Shown here piece after piece: positions 10,109 to 21,086 of a DNA stretch of 64,000 nucleotides. A program made the position numbers and the translations under genes. Every line of letters begins with the position of its first letter. Position 1 is the first letter of the stretch. The stretch is from Paraphysoderma sedebokerense (Eukaryota; Blastocladiomycota; Physodermatomycetes; Physodermatales; Physodermataceae): the NCBI GenBank assembly GCA_025602915.1, contig JAHLJZ010000002.1:124001-188000 (forward strand). The letters are read 5' to 3'. Below the pieces are notes generated by a model. That model worked only from the letters and a program-made list of their open reading frames with translations. It was not told the origin of the DNA and ran no database searches.

Positions 10109-10485
10109 TGGGTCATTCTACTCTGAGCTAGTAATTAAATTATCGAAATTACTGCGCAAGTGCAGTACAAAACAAGCTGAGGTTAAAATAAAATCCAGTT
10201 CAAAGCCCTACTTTATTGTTTAAACCATTGCCGTAGCTACAATTGTTTCTAACATATAAAAATTCACAGATATATGAATTAATGGCTTGGAAACATTCAA
10301 CCCTGATTCACAAGCATCTTGATAACAAAGGCGACACCCATATTTTCCCCCATAAACCTCCGATATTTCTGTATATACTTGATTTGCGCCACTAGGATAG
10401 TATCTTCGAGATCTAGTGCAAACTAAATAACTTTCAGATTCTTCTCTCTAACACACGATAAAGCAAATCGACATGTCATACAGAG
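10109..10485. repeat. Repeat of 8,540-8,917
   Basis: No gene seen; repeated non-coding block. Confidence 0.5.
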
Positions 10486-10849
10486 ACTATTGGGTCTCTT
10501 TCGGCAATCTTAATTCTTCAACCCTCTTAGCGAATGATGCAGCGTCCAATGGTTTCGCACCCACAACCCGCTGTCTATGCTCATTCCATAATTACTTAAC
10601 GAGCAGTATCGGTTTTCCAGGCGGTAAACTCTTCTGGTGACATCCGACCTCTAAATGCTATATATACCATCAATCAGTGGTGTTCAAGATTCATATACTT
10701 TTGAACGATTGAAATTTGACGACTGTATCCTTAAGCGGCTTTTTTGGAATTTAACAAAGAAGTGATCGATAATTTAGACGTATATAAACTTCATTCTATA
10801 TCAAACCTATCGGACAACATAACTAAATTATAAGTTCAAGGGAAATTCA
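10486..10849 (-). pseudogene. C-terminal exon fragment with replaced segment
   Basis: As the other KETQ-ending exons, but 49 bp (10,559-10,607) are replaced by unique sequence. On the minus strand this reads NEHRQRVVGAKPLDAAS in place of HYWENRAKPLDAAS, so the reading frame of the tail is retained across one joint. The frame closes upstream at a stop within the replaced segment. Confidence 0.4.
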
Positions 10850-10855
10850 TAATCA

Positions 10856-11431
10856 CTAACTTAAAGTCTTTGAATGTTGACAATTTGACATACGGTCGGA
10901 TGTAAAGAACAGTTTGTTATTTTTAAGATCCAATAAAATTCTATTTGTTCCGCCTCCCGATGCATCCACTCGGAATTCTGAAACAAAATGAATCATTAAT
11001 TAAATAGATATCAGAATTGAGTAATAGGTGTGAAACTAACCGTGTAGTTTGGCATTATTAATAGGCACGACTTTTAACCCTGAACCTTGCAATTTTGGCA
11101 CTTCATTTCCGAAGTTGTTGCCGAATGAAATGCCATCGTTTTGATGACTGGATATTGTTTTTCCTGTGTTAAGAGACTGAAGTGCCGGTCCAATGTCAAC
11201 ACCACCACCCAGTGTAAACGGGTTAGGACGTGGGCGACTCGGTATCACCGGTAACATGATGATTCCGGTCACTGGTAATTTCTTCGGAATTCCGCCAGGA
11301 AATATTGTCTTTAGAGTCGTCTGGACATCTGCCACACTCAAACCAGGCGGAAACGGTTTTGCTATAGCAGTAGCGGGGAAGATAGAATGTAAAAGCAGTA
11401 CAAGCAACACATACAAATTAAGCTTAATCAA
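10856..11431 (-). CDS. Small secreted protein, two exons (type b start)
   Basis: Exon 1 11,431-11,041, intron 11,040-10,978, exon 2 10,977-10,856. It is intact and differs from copies 1 and 2 only at the N-terminus: MIKLNLYVLLVLLLHSIFPA instead of MLVPLLVLLLHSIFPA, with unrelated DNA upstream. The signal peptide hydrophobic core is kept. The same body thus exists under at least two different 5' regions. Confidence 0.7.
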
Positions 11432-11877
11432 TACTGTCAGAGAACCATATCAATGTCCTGGCAACAATAATAATAATGAATACTGCCAGCTCATCCATAA
11501 TTAAGAATTCCAAACTAGCCCAAGGTATAGCTCCCAGCCCTACCTGAAAGCCCTGAAATGTCAGAACGTGGACGTGTCTCGGGCTTTGTTTGATGGAGTC
11601 AACAATATGTAACGATGTCACGGAACTTAAACTTCTACAACAGTTATTAGAATTCAAAATTCTTAGAAATTGCTTATTTTATCTTGGATTGATATTTTAA
11701 ATTTTTCAATCCAATTATGACGAGGTGTATTGCGGCGCGGTAAGAACTGGGCTGGGCAACATAATACAGAAAGAAACAACTTTCTTCAATTAATTATGAA
11801 TATCTGCTCAAAGCCTTTGAGCAATATAACTCCCCCTTAGCTTAGTTCAGCAAAGAAATTTCGGTGACAATTTGTTA
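11432..11877. repeat. Type b 5' region, second copy
   Basis: Repeat of 4,125-4,570, including the 122-bp block (11,663-11,784). At 11,878 it joins SulP paralogue sequence. Confidence 0.5.
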
Positions 11878-12475
11878 GAGAATTTGTATCGCACTGCCCC
11901 ACGGAAAAAATCACAAAAGTTAATAATTATATTATGACAGATTTGGAGATGCGGAGCAGAATACAAACCTGGCATCAATCCACGGCATACTTTCAATATC
12001 AAACACCACATGCTCAACTCTTCCCAAGCGAGTTTCTTCACTTGGATGAACAGACATATCGCCAAATCGTTCGATACGTTGTAACCGTTCTCGAAGTTCT
12101 CCTGTATTAGCGAAATGTAAAGGCTCCTCAATTTTTATGAGAAGCGTTCCTGGGAGGTGTTCACTATTGGTGTGATGATAAAGATATTTAATGTTGATAC
12201 CGACATGGCAGCAAAAGATGGTCCTGATTGAAATAAAGCACATACGTTTCCAGTGGGAACTCTTTAATTGACTTGAATTTATCCTGAGTTCCTCGCAATC
12301 TCCCCAAGATCTGCAGATACACGGAGAATGAAACAATTAATACCAAGATTACATTAAAATCCCCGATGCAAACAACTTACCGTAATTCTTGGTAACGTAG
12401 TATGCTTCACCACCAACAGAAGTGACAAAGAGATAGACAACAACGTTCCAGCTTCAATGGAAATGCCAATTGTCA
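11878..12475 (-). pseudogene. Second SulP permease paralogue, pre-STAS and STAS exons
   Basis: The minus strand reads TIGISIEAGTLLSISLSLLL, then VVKHTTLPRIT, an intron (GTAAGT...CTGCAG), ILGRLRGTQDKFKSIKEFPL, an intron with GTATGT, then EHLPGTLLIKIEEPLHFANT, GELRERLQRIERFGDM and HVVFDIESMPWIDA. This is the end of the membrane domain and the first half of the STAS domain of a fungal sulfate permease. The next exon donor (GTTTGT near 11,968) is present but the rest of STAS is absent. It differs at many sites from the fragments at 2,761-3,011 and 5,144-5,394, so it is a different gene. Confidence 0.8.
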
Positions 12476-12857
12476 TGAATGGGTCATTCTACTCTGAGCT
12501 AGTAATTAAATTATCGAAATTACTGCGCAAGTGCAGTACAAAACAAGCTGAGGTTAAAATAAAATCCAGTTCAAAGCCCTACTTTATTGTTTAAACCATT
12601 GCCGTAGCTACAATTGTTTCTAACATATAAAAATTCACAGATATATGAATTAATGGCTTGGAAACATTCAACCCTGATTCACAAGCATCTTGATAACAAA
12701 GGCGACACCCATATTTTCCCCCATAAACCTCCGATATTTCTGTATATACTTGATTTGCGCCACTAGGATAGTATCTTCGAGATCTAGTGCAAACTAAATA
12801 ACTTTCAGATTCTTCTCTCTAACACACGATAAAGCAAATCGACATGTCATACAGAGA
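12476..12857. repeat. Repeat of 8,536-8,917
   Basis: No gene seen; repeated non-coding block joined at TGAAT to the SulP paralogue fragment. Confidence 0.5.
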
Positions 12858-13207
12858 CTATTGGGTCTCTTTCGGCAATCTTAATTCTTCAACCCTCTTA
12901 GCGAATGATGCAGCGTCCAATGGTTTCGCCCTGTTTTCCCAGTAATGCATATAGGATTCACTGATTTCGCTGTAGGTCACATCGGTTTTCCAGGCGGTAA
13001 ACTCTTCTGGTGACATCCGACCTCTAAATTCAGTTACAAAACGGGATTCGGCATTTTCAAACTCGCTAAATACTACTTTCTGGTAAGTTTTCATTTGATT
13101 CACATCGGCTTGCATCTCTCCCACGAATTTTGAATTAAATTTTTTGTATTCTTGCAAGGGAAAGAAATTCTCGAATTCTTTCGAGTACGGCACAGCATGT
13201 ATATAAT
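12858..13207 (-). CDS. Longest copy of the KETQ-ending exon
   Basis: A minus-strand exon following a TTTTTTTAG acceptor at 13,208-13,209. It reads IHAVPYSKEFENFFPLQEY, KKFNSKFVGEMQADV, VFSEFENAESRFVTEFRGRM and on to PKETQ and a stop. In the other copies the sequence upstream of FRGRM is different and could be intron. The exons before 13,207 are missing because the secreted-gene block starts at 13,228. Soluble, charged, possibly helical; family not recognised. See 3,012-3,546 for evidence that the true tail lies in another frame. Confidence 0.5.
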
Positions 13208-13233
13208 CTAAAAAAAGATTTTTAGATTAATCA

Positions 13234-14254
13234 CTAACTTAAAGTCTTTGAATGTTGACAATTTGACATACGGTCGGATGTAAAGAACAGTTTGTTATTT
13301 TTAAGATCCAATAAAATTCTATTTGTTCCGCCTCCCGATGCATCCACTCGGAATTCTGAAACAAAATGAATCATTAATTAAATAGATATCAGAATTGAGT
13401 AATAGGTGTGAAACTAACCGTGTAGTTTGGCATTATTAATAGGCACGACTTTTAACCCTGAACCTTGCAATTTTGGCACTAGAAATGTGAATAATCCGAC
13501 AAGAAGACACAAAGTACTAGCGATAACGGCTGGATCTGTTGGGACGTCTTCGTTGGAAAGAAGCTGTTGCTTTGAGATGGCTGCTCCGACGAGAATGGAG
13601 ATGAGAGCTTCCGGACCGATTGATAGTTGTCTTGATGTACCAAGGAGGGAATATGTGATGACGGGAACGAATGCAGTGAAAAGACCGTAAACAGGTTCTA
13701 ATTTTGCGAGAGCAGAAGCGTAGGATAACCCTTGCGGAACGAGTAAGAATGCAACTGGAGGCATCACAGATACCGCAATTAGTCCAATTCCGCTTGAAAT
13801 GATTTGGGAGCATTAAAACCTTTTTGATATTTACCTGTAGTACCAGCGATAACATCATGCGGCAAATCTTTGATATCATATTTCGGCATCCAACTCAAAC
13901 AAGGTACGTAATACTTGATACGGGTTCTAAAAACGGACCACATATCAGAGGAGATGCCATCTAAATTTTGCAATCCCAAATTAGTATTTCATTCTAAAAT
14001 AATCATTAACAGCATTCTAGGCCCCAAAAAATATAATTTTGAGAGAATCAGACCGGAAAAGTCGATTTGTCCCATAGACCCTGAGAGAAAAGACGAAATA
14101 AAGATACAAATGGCATACAATTTTGATAATTTATAGATTCGTATCTTCCGACAGTTTCTCCAATCTGCTGCAACGGTGTTTTCTCATCATAGATAGATTC
14201 GTCTTCATGATCTGAATGATCGGGAGTCCCCTGGTTAATATTCACTATTGACAT
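13234..14254 (-). CDS. SulP permease 5' exons fused in frame to secreted-protein tail
   Basis: The start at 14,254 gives MSIVNINQGTPDHSDHEDES and TPLQQIGETVGRYES, a usual SulP N-terminus. An exon ending at 13,835 reads RTRIKYYVPCLSWMPKYDIK and DLPHDVIAGTT. The next reads LIAVSVMPPVAFLLVPQGLS, KLEPVYGLFTAFVPVITYSL, GPEALISILVGAAIS and CLLVGLFTFLV. At 13,480/13,481 this passes without a frame change into PKLQGSGLKVVPINNAKLHG of the secreted protein, including its intron (13,418-13,356) and exon 2 down to 13,234. The remainder of the transporter is not attached. The exact 3' splice site before LIAVSV is unclear because the phase does not close neatly. Confidence 0.65.
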
Positions 14255-14962
14255 TTAAGAAACGAAAAGGGTTCAATAGACTGCTCTTGGACTGATCGCA
14301 GCAGCTGAGGGCAAAGAAGGAAGATTATACCAGAATAACTGTTGGATTGAGGAGATGTTGGTGAAGACATCTTTGTACTTCACCTATGTGGACGATGAAT
14401 GAAAAGAAATGTAATTTCTAATGTGATAGAATGATTCGGGATTCCGGACTTTGGCTTAGGCGTTCTGCGGAAATTCGAGAATTTTGGCCGAGAGATTTTT
14501 AGTGTAACGATAAACAAAGAATTGGATGAGTGGATAATTCCGAGATGAGATAATGGGATTGATGTTCTTATTGCTTCTGTATCATATAATGTTGTAAAAT
14601 GTGTCAATGTTCTTCTTTTAAATGATATAATTAGTACGGCTGAGGTGGGTGCGCATTGCCACTTTGTTCGTTCCCTTCCAAATTTGGATTTCAATTCCCT
14701 TCAAAAGAAATACTCCGAACGGAATGATACTTGCGATTCCATCATGATATGTAGCAATAATTTGGACTTATTTCGCACTCTTACAAAACAGCAATTACTA
14801 TTACAATATTGGGTTTCTTTTCGTTGCATGGTGCTATCATCGTTTCATCTTTTTTCCTGTTCCTTCAAAGTCCTCATCTTCCCGACTCGGAATATTTTTA
14901 CTTTTTTTGGTAGGCGATATTACACGTCCGTCTACGTCCATGCGATCGGCAGTCTCAGGTAG
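14255..14962. other. Intergenic, SulP upstream and TSA1 downstream
   Basis: Presumed promoter of the SulP 5' exons and 3' flank of the peroxiredoxin. No gene recognised. Confidence 0.5.
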
Positions 14963-16254
14963 TCAAGCCTTGTTGACAGCTTCAAAGTAGGCCAATTTGC
15001 CCTTGGGATCAGCAACAAGACCAGGCTTGGCCTTGGCAGTTTCAACAGTGAAGTTGGCAGGACAGACTGATAAACGATGGAAGAAAAGAGTTAGCAATCG
15101 GTCAGATAAAGTTTAAGCAAGGTAATCTGAATAGAATCAAAACTGATCAACAAACCTTCTCCGTGGACATCAGTGTATTGGAAGGCCTTGACGAGTCTGA
15201 GAGTTTCGTCAACGGAGCGACCAACTGGTAGATCGTTACATTGCATCATTCTAACGACACCCTTCTCGTCAATAATGAAAAGTCCACGAAGAGGATGGCC
15301 ATCTTGTTCAAGAAGAACACCATAATCACGGGAAATTTGCTGAGTTTGGTCAGCGAGAAGAGGAAGCTTGAAGTCGGTACCAAGACCACCTTGTTTACGG
15401 GGAGTGTTGACCCAGCTCTACAAGATATTAATACCGATTATAAAGGACAAGAGTGAACATCGTCAGCAATCTCATTACAAGTAGTATAAGACCGAACTCT
15501 AGGAGAGGGACATACCAAGTGGACGAATCTGGAATCGCAAGAGATACCAATGACTTCACAGTTGACAGCTTTGAACTTGTCCAAGGCATCGTTAAAGGCA
15601 ACCAATTCGGTCGGGCAAACTAGGTTTTAATTTTCAGTCAGACTCTTTACGGCATAGCAACTCTTTAGCAGAGATGGTCAAACTTACCAAAAGTAAAGTC
15701 CTACAACAGGAAGTTACATTGAACAATTCATGGAAACGGAAAAGCAATTCGTACAAGTATTCGTTAGATACAGAGCATTGTTGAAGGGAGGCCGCAATCA
15801 AGGCCGTGGGCCCAAGACACGTACCATTGGGTAGAAAAGCAAGACAACATATTTTCCTGCAACAGATGAAAAGATGAAGTATTCTGTGTCAGCAACAATT
15901 TTGCAACAATATGTAGCAACACATTGCAACTAGTTGGCCCTTGCTACGAAACGGTAAACGTGCAAGTAACCAATATTGAAGAAGAAAGCTTACCTTTGTA
16001 GCTCTCCAAAGAGAGATCTTTGAATTCACCACCATTGACGACGGCGGTAGCTTTGAAAGCGGGAGCGGGTTTGCGAACAAGAGCAGCTATTATTTTTGAG
16101 GAATAAGTCAGAGAGTCAGAAAAAAGCACTCCATCAGTTTATTCGGTCGAAAGGCCCGCAGATTGATTTTCACGAGAATCCAACTCCAGGGGAAAAACAA
16201 TAGTGCAAAGCAAACAATAGCCGGGATAGACAGAGAGGGACGACACATACACAT
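14963..16254 (-). CDS. TSA1: Typical 2-Cys peroxiredoxin
   Basis: Reduces hydrogen peroxide and alkyl hydroperoxides using thioredoxin; cytosolic in most fungi. Seven exons can be read: 16,254-16,251, 16,086-15,994, 15,856-15,825, 15,700-15,688, 15,619-15,516, 15,417-15,156 and 15,066-14,963. They give a 203-residue protein, the normal family length. It begins [20 protein letters not shown]. The peroxidatic Cys is in FYPMDFTFVCPTE and the resolving Cys in HGEVCPANF. All phases close without a gap. The first exon carries only four coding bases (ATGT) and the fourth is 13 nt. The tail has no YF motif (ends FEAVNKA), which in this family usually goes with resistance to over-oxidation. Confidence 0.95.
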
Positions 16255-17159
16255 AGCTGAAAGGTTTAAGTGAGATTCTAAGCAAGTAATACTAGAGATA
16301 ACAGAGTTGTTTTCCGTATTTGCAAAGGAAAAAAGAATAGTCGATGGATTCAGACGGCGAGGAAGGAACGAGGGAATCGAATCCGATGGAACAAATCAAG
16401 CCGAGAATTGGAAACGTGGATTTGTCAAAGTATCGCCAGTAGACTGCCCCTAAAGTTGAGGGTTTTGATACTTGAAGCAGTGCCCTGGTTTCACATTATT
16501 TATTCTAAATATATACAATTGGATTTGTAGGGTAATTGCATCGGATTATGCGACCAGCAATTGCAATCGGTCCGATGGATGGCCGCAATGCCGCTCGGTC
16601 GAATGAGATTTGCCAGATGGATGGAGAAATATTGTTGCTACAGTATTCCTAATGATGAATCGAGTTCACATCAATTATCCTGCTTATACTTATAATGGCG
16701 TGTGGACTGTCGAGCGATCATGGACGAGATAGCGAAAAGACTGTCGAATTTCGCGGTAGTTGATTGGAATGAATCGCTTAAACCGGGTAATGGCCGATGC
16801 GAGCAAAATATAAAGAAAAATCAAAAATTCCATAGTCCAATATCAAAATAAGGCCATTCTTTATAATTTATGATCGTTATTGTCTCATCACTGTATAAAA
16901 TCAGATTTAGATTTACAATCTCAATTGAAATGCCGCCGGTGTTCAGTAGCACCAAGTTCTCGGCAGGCTCCAAAAATCATGAAGAAAATTGATCAAGTTG
17001 TATAATTTCATCTGACTTGGATACCAGTATCATAGATATCATCAAAACGCTGATCAAAAGTGGATTTTACATTCCTGCATCAATCGACATTCGGGCGAGT
17101 CCGTCCTTCCTTCATTCAAATTTTAAGCATCCAGGGCTTCCGAAAAACACCATTCACAT
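16255..17159. promoter_or_regulatory. Divergent promoter region, TSA1 and SLX4
   Basis: Head-to-head intergenic region of about 900 bp. It contains a plus-strand TATAAAA at about 16,894. No further gene seen. Confidence 0.45.
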
Positions 17160-20100
17160 ATGCTCTCAACTCAATATGATTCCGATGACGATTTTAAGCA
17201 ATCAACCGCTCCTGTACGACCAACTAGACTCAAAAGAGAAAAGATAAATCCTCTTCCGCAGACCAAGACCCCAAACCCGAATAGCGATGCCAAAGCGAAG
17301 CCAAAGCGAGGACGAGGGAAGAAAGCTGCTCAGATATCAGCGTGTCGAAACGAGAATCTCGATTCCAACGAAATTAAAGCAACTCCAAGTAACATAGAGC
17401 GAATAACAAGGCCCGGGAGAAGGAAGGGAAAGGAGAAAGCAACTTCTGATAATTCAAAAGCTACACCGGCCGGGGGTGGTGATGGTGGGAATGTCAATCA
17501 TCGCACCTCTCAATGTGGGAATTATCAGCCAATCCAGCCTTCAAATGTCAACTCTAAAACCGATGTATTGAAAGATATTGATTCCAAAAGAAAGAATTCT
17601 GCTATCTCCGTTGATTCGCCCCAGGACAGCTCGATTGCTTGTGGCAATGATTTTGTACCATCCAAGACAGCATGTGAGGGCAAGACTTATTCCAGTCGCC
17701 TTTCGGACACCGCACAAATTCAATCCAATTCTAGTACCGCTATATCTGTGTCTATTCAACCTGCCGATTCGCCATCCCACATTTTGATTCAAAAACTGCT
17801 CACAAACAACTCCGACAGCGAAGATGACGACTTTCAGTCATCTCAGACAATTCCAAAGTCTTACCCATACGGACAACCCATCATCTCACCAAACTCGAAT
17901 TATCATTATCAACATCAACGGAAAAAGTTCAATACAGACATGCAAGACGAATCACTGCATCTTGCTATCGCTTTATCCGCTTCTCTCAATCCTAACGCGT
18001 CACCAGGTCTTCTACAACCTGGCAAAAAGCGGCCTAAGAAATCCAAACCTCTGAAGTTGAGGCAACAAGGAACCTCGACTGTACTCTCTGTTAGCGAGGC
18101 AAAAGTGGAGATCGAGAATAGAGCTGCTATGTTGCTGTTCGGTGATGTTGAAGACCACACCACAAGGAAGGTTGTTGGTGGAGAACAGCAGCACCTCAAC
18201 GAAGAATTTCGATCGAGCTCATTACTGAATGAGTACCGAGATTTTAAGTCTGGTGCACCTGTTGAATCCTTGTGGAAAGCTTGTGGAAGCGAAATACATT
18301 CTTTAACGATAGAGTCATATTTCAATGGGGTTTTGCCCAAGGTTAGTCAACCCCATTCGCAATCTCTTGAAGTCGACTTCCTAATCCATGTATTTTGAAC
18401 AGACTTACGACAAAGAGCACCATGATTCAACTGACACAGCTACAAACTTTACATCCAACGTCTCACGCTCGGTTTGTAGTCTTGTTTGCGTTGTTACTTA
18501 CTGTCAGATATTTACAGTAGCAACCTCTAATTCGAAAGAACGATGAATCCACAGAATATCCGGAAAAAAAGAGTGCAGCAGAAAGGACTAACACTAATCC
18601 CAGCATGATAGCGTCGTCCTCACTCAATCCATCTCCCTCGGCTACCGTCTCTGCTACCACTAAAACGACGCCGGCCGTGGGATCAACATCCAAAGCTCAT
18701 ACAGAAGCACGCAAATCAAGTCAACGTAATCCATTACCCAAAGGAACCGCTCCACCAAAACCTGACCCGATTTCGTTGCGGCTCTCTCGGATCCACCGTC
18801 TTTTTGACCGTGTGTCCTCGACGCTTCATCCTGATATGGAAGGAATAGCGGATAACAATCCTCGAGTACGGCAAGTTTTGGTTGATGTAAAATCCAAATT
18901 GTTTCTCAAGAAATACGAAGTAGAGGAAAGGTTGAGGGGAATAGAACTGGAAATAGAAAAATGGGTTTGTAATTCAAATTCTGTGGCATAATAGTGATAT
19001 TTGGGGCATTGACATTTTTCTCTCTACATGCTCAATTTAGGTCACGGATATTGTACACACTCGTGATGAATTGATTCAAAATATCTTGGAAAATCCCTTG
19101 CCTCCTTCGTCACAATCTTCGCAACCATCACAACCATCCCAAACTCAGCCATCTCAATTAAAAACTGCATCCCGCATACAATCTCCCAAACCCGCTGATA
19201 CCAGTGTTTCTGTACCCATGCATTCGTGTAGCGAGGAAGATCAAGAATGCAGAATAGATGATTTGATCGATCCAGAATTAGTCTTGACGCAATTCCCAAG
19301 TGCCCAGACTGCTAATAATCAAAAATTCGAGAATCGGACGGACAAAGCTATTGTTGAAAGTATCACTTCGGATACTGATTGCGATGACATAGGTTCTGTG
19401 ATTCTTACGACTATACAGTCTCAGTTGGTTTCGATGGCGGCCGAGGCCAGCGATTGGAATCAGTCCGACAATGTTGAGCTGGAATCTAATAAGCGTGACG
19501 AAAGTGTTGAGATCGTTAGGATAACTGAGTCTAACAATGATTTCATCATAGAGAAATCCACTGACGAGGATAGACAAGGCGTTGTCTTCGAGCCCTTCAT
19601 TGACCTACCTCGGTTGCAATCTTCGTCGCAGCCAAACGTGATCGAATGTTTCCATAACGAGGAAATGAGATTGGCGGAAACTGATGTGGACGAAGATGTT
19701 GAGATACCGGTAATAGCCGCTGACGCGACATCCTTCCTTCAATCGACAAATATAACAAGTCCGAATCCTTTAAGTCAGAACGGAGCTTCTACTGCACAAG
19801 TAGCAACCTCAGTCCCATCTGAGGTTCCATTGTCGCCGTTGCTTATGCCGCAATGTGTTCAGGCACATCCTTCATCGACAACTAACAATATATCGGACGA
19901 CGAAGTTATCATCACGCAGTCTAATCCGATAGACGATCCTCATGATGAATTCGACCACGACGAAACAACAGCATACGTTATGTACGAGCCACCTCCTATT
20001 CAACCACCTACAGGATCTGCTATCCTTCGTGATGCCGGCACCTCTGCTTCAATATTCTCTTCCACGTCGAATCCGTCAGTATCTGCAGCACGGCCACCAG

Positions 20101-20913
20101 CTTTCGTGACTATATCTGACTCTGAATCAGACTCCGACTTGGATGTCTTCACTCAACGTCCAGTCCCTACACTGAATTCAAATCAACCCGGTCCCTCGGC
20201 AACTGCTCAAACTGAAATCCCTATTCAACGGCAAAATCGAAAAAGAAAATTAATCCAAAAATCAACATTGTCGCAAACCGCGAATGCCGGCAGTTCAAGT
20301 GCATCTGGTCCCAACATCTCTTCCTCTATGCTTCTAAATCAACCTATTGTAGTCTCCGATTCTGACTCTGACGTTGAAAATGAAATGATCAGTCAAATTG
20401 GATACGACGCATATGATGGGTTTGAATTCGCCGAAAATGCAGTCAGTATGTTAGGGGACGACTGCGCCAACGCTGACGAAATTGAAGAAGATGAAGATAA
20501 TTTAGATGCAAAATTGTACAATTTTATAATGGAGCGCAAAGATATTCATGCTCAAATATTACGATACGAGGTTATCTATTTCAACTTGCTTCTTTTTTCA
20601 ATACCTATGATATTATTTTAAATTAACTAACCGTTACATAATCGCAAATTTATTTGATCTCTTCCGTGGTATGTAGCCATTAAATTTTGCAACATTTTTG
20701 GCAGAAGTCAAATCATCTGGAATAAAATGCTCGAAGAAAAGTGTCTGTAAGTTTTTGGATGAACGAGTAAGTTTTTTTTTACTTCAAGTACTTCAAAATG
20801 TCAACTCAATTATGAGGCCTAATTTGTAATTACTGTCATTATAGGGGATCAATTATTTATTGCCTCAAAAGCCGAACAACAATCGACAGAAACGGAAAAG
20901 ACGGCGGAAATGA
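17160..20913 (+). CDS. SLX4: SLX4-like structure-specific endonuclease scaffold
   Basis: Nuclear scaffold that binds and activates the SLX1 nuclease at branched DNA. Exons 17,160-18,341, 18,403-18,471, 18,521-18,964, 19,041-20,570, 20,677-20,766 and 20,845-20,913 keep frame and give about 1,127 residues. Most of it is disordered and Ser-rich. Diagnostic is the C-terminal conserved SLX1-binding domain: KLYNFIMERKDIHAQILRYE, then PLNFATFLAEVKSSGIKCSK and CKFLDERGINYLL, ending in a basic KRKRRRK tail. A helix DESLHLAIALSASL in exon 1 resembles one seen in fungal SLX4. Two hydrophobic-acidic motifs (FVTISDSESDSD and PIVVSDSDSD) look like SUMO-interacting motifs. Start chosen as the first ATG of the long frame. 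Confidence 0.75.
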
Positions 20914-21086
20914 GACTGTAGAACAAGGTGCTTCCGTTGTTTAGCCGCATTAAATTATTCTTTTGTATAATATTCTCTGTATAACACGATGCGAATACTT
21001 TTTATTGAGTTTTGGCCAAAACCTTCAGCCAAATGATGCTATCAAGTCTTTATATATTTCTTCAAAATTCATGCTAGAATTCATGT
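20914..21086. other. Convergent 3' ends of SLX4 and NRDE2
   Basis: A short convergent intergenic stretch holding both polyadenylation regions; AT-rich. Confidence 0.4.

Larger units (their letters stand above)
1..13480. repeat. Mosaic of shuffled duplicated blocks
   Basis: By eye this stretch is built from blocks that recur with no visible differences. 1-359 equals 13,122-13,480. 107-2,760 equals 5,886-8,539. 2,530-3,011 equals 4,913-5,394. 8,309-8,989 equals 9,878-10,558. 8,536-9,089 equals 12,476-13,029. 9,041-9,282 equals 10,608-10,849. 3,828-4,094 equals 9,593-9,859. 4,097-4,570 equals 11,404-11,877. A 122-bp block occurs at 1,918-2,039, 4,356-4,477, 7,697-7,818 and 11,663-11,784. The block starting with the end of the small secreted-protein gene begins at 107, 3,547, 5,886, 9,283, 10,850 and 13,228. 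Joints carry 1-13 bp of microhomology. A recent segmental rearrangement or an assembly chimera are both possible. Confidence 0.9.

Noticed and set aside
1-13480. Repeated blocks as a transposon family
   Set aside because: No transposase, reverse transcriptase, terminal inverted repeats or target duplications were seen; the blocks are host gene parts.
14380-14694. 104-codon minus ORF between SulP and TSA1
   Set aside because: No family, no signal or domain; it sits in the SulP promoter region and is probably chance.
17017-17247. ORF upstream of SLX4 as an extra gene
   Set aside because: It overlaps the SLX4 start in another frame and has no recognisable content.
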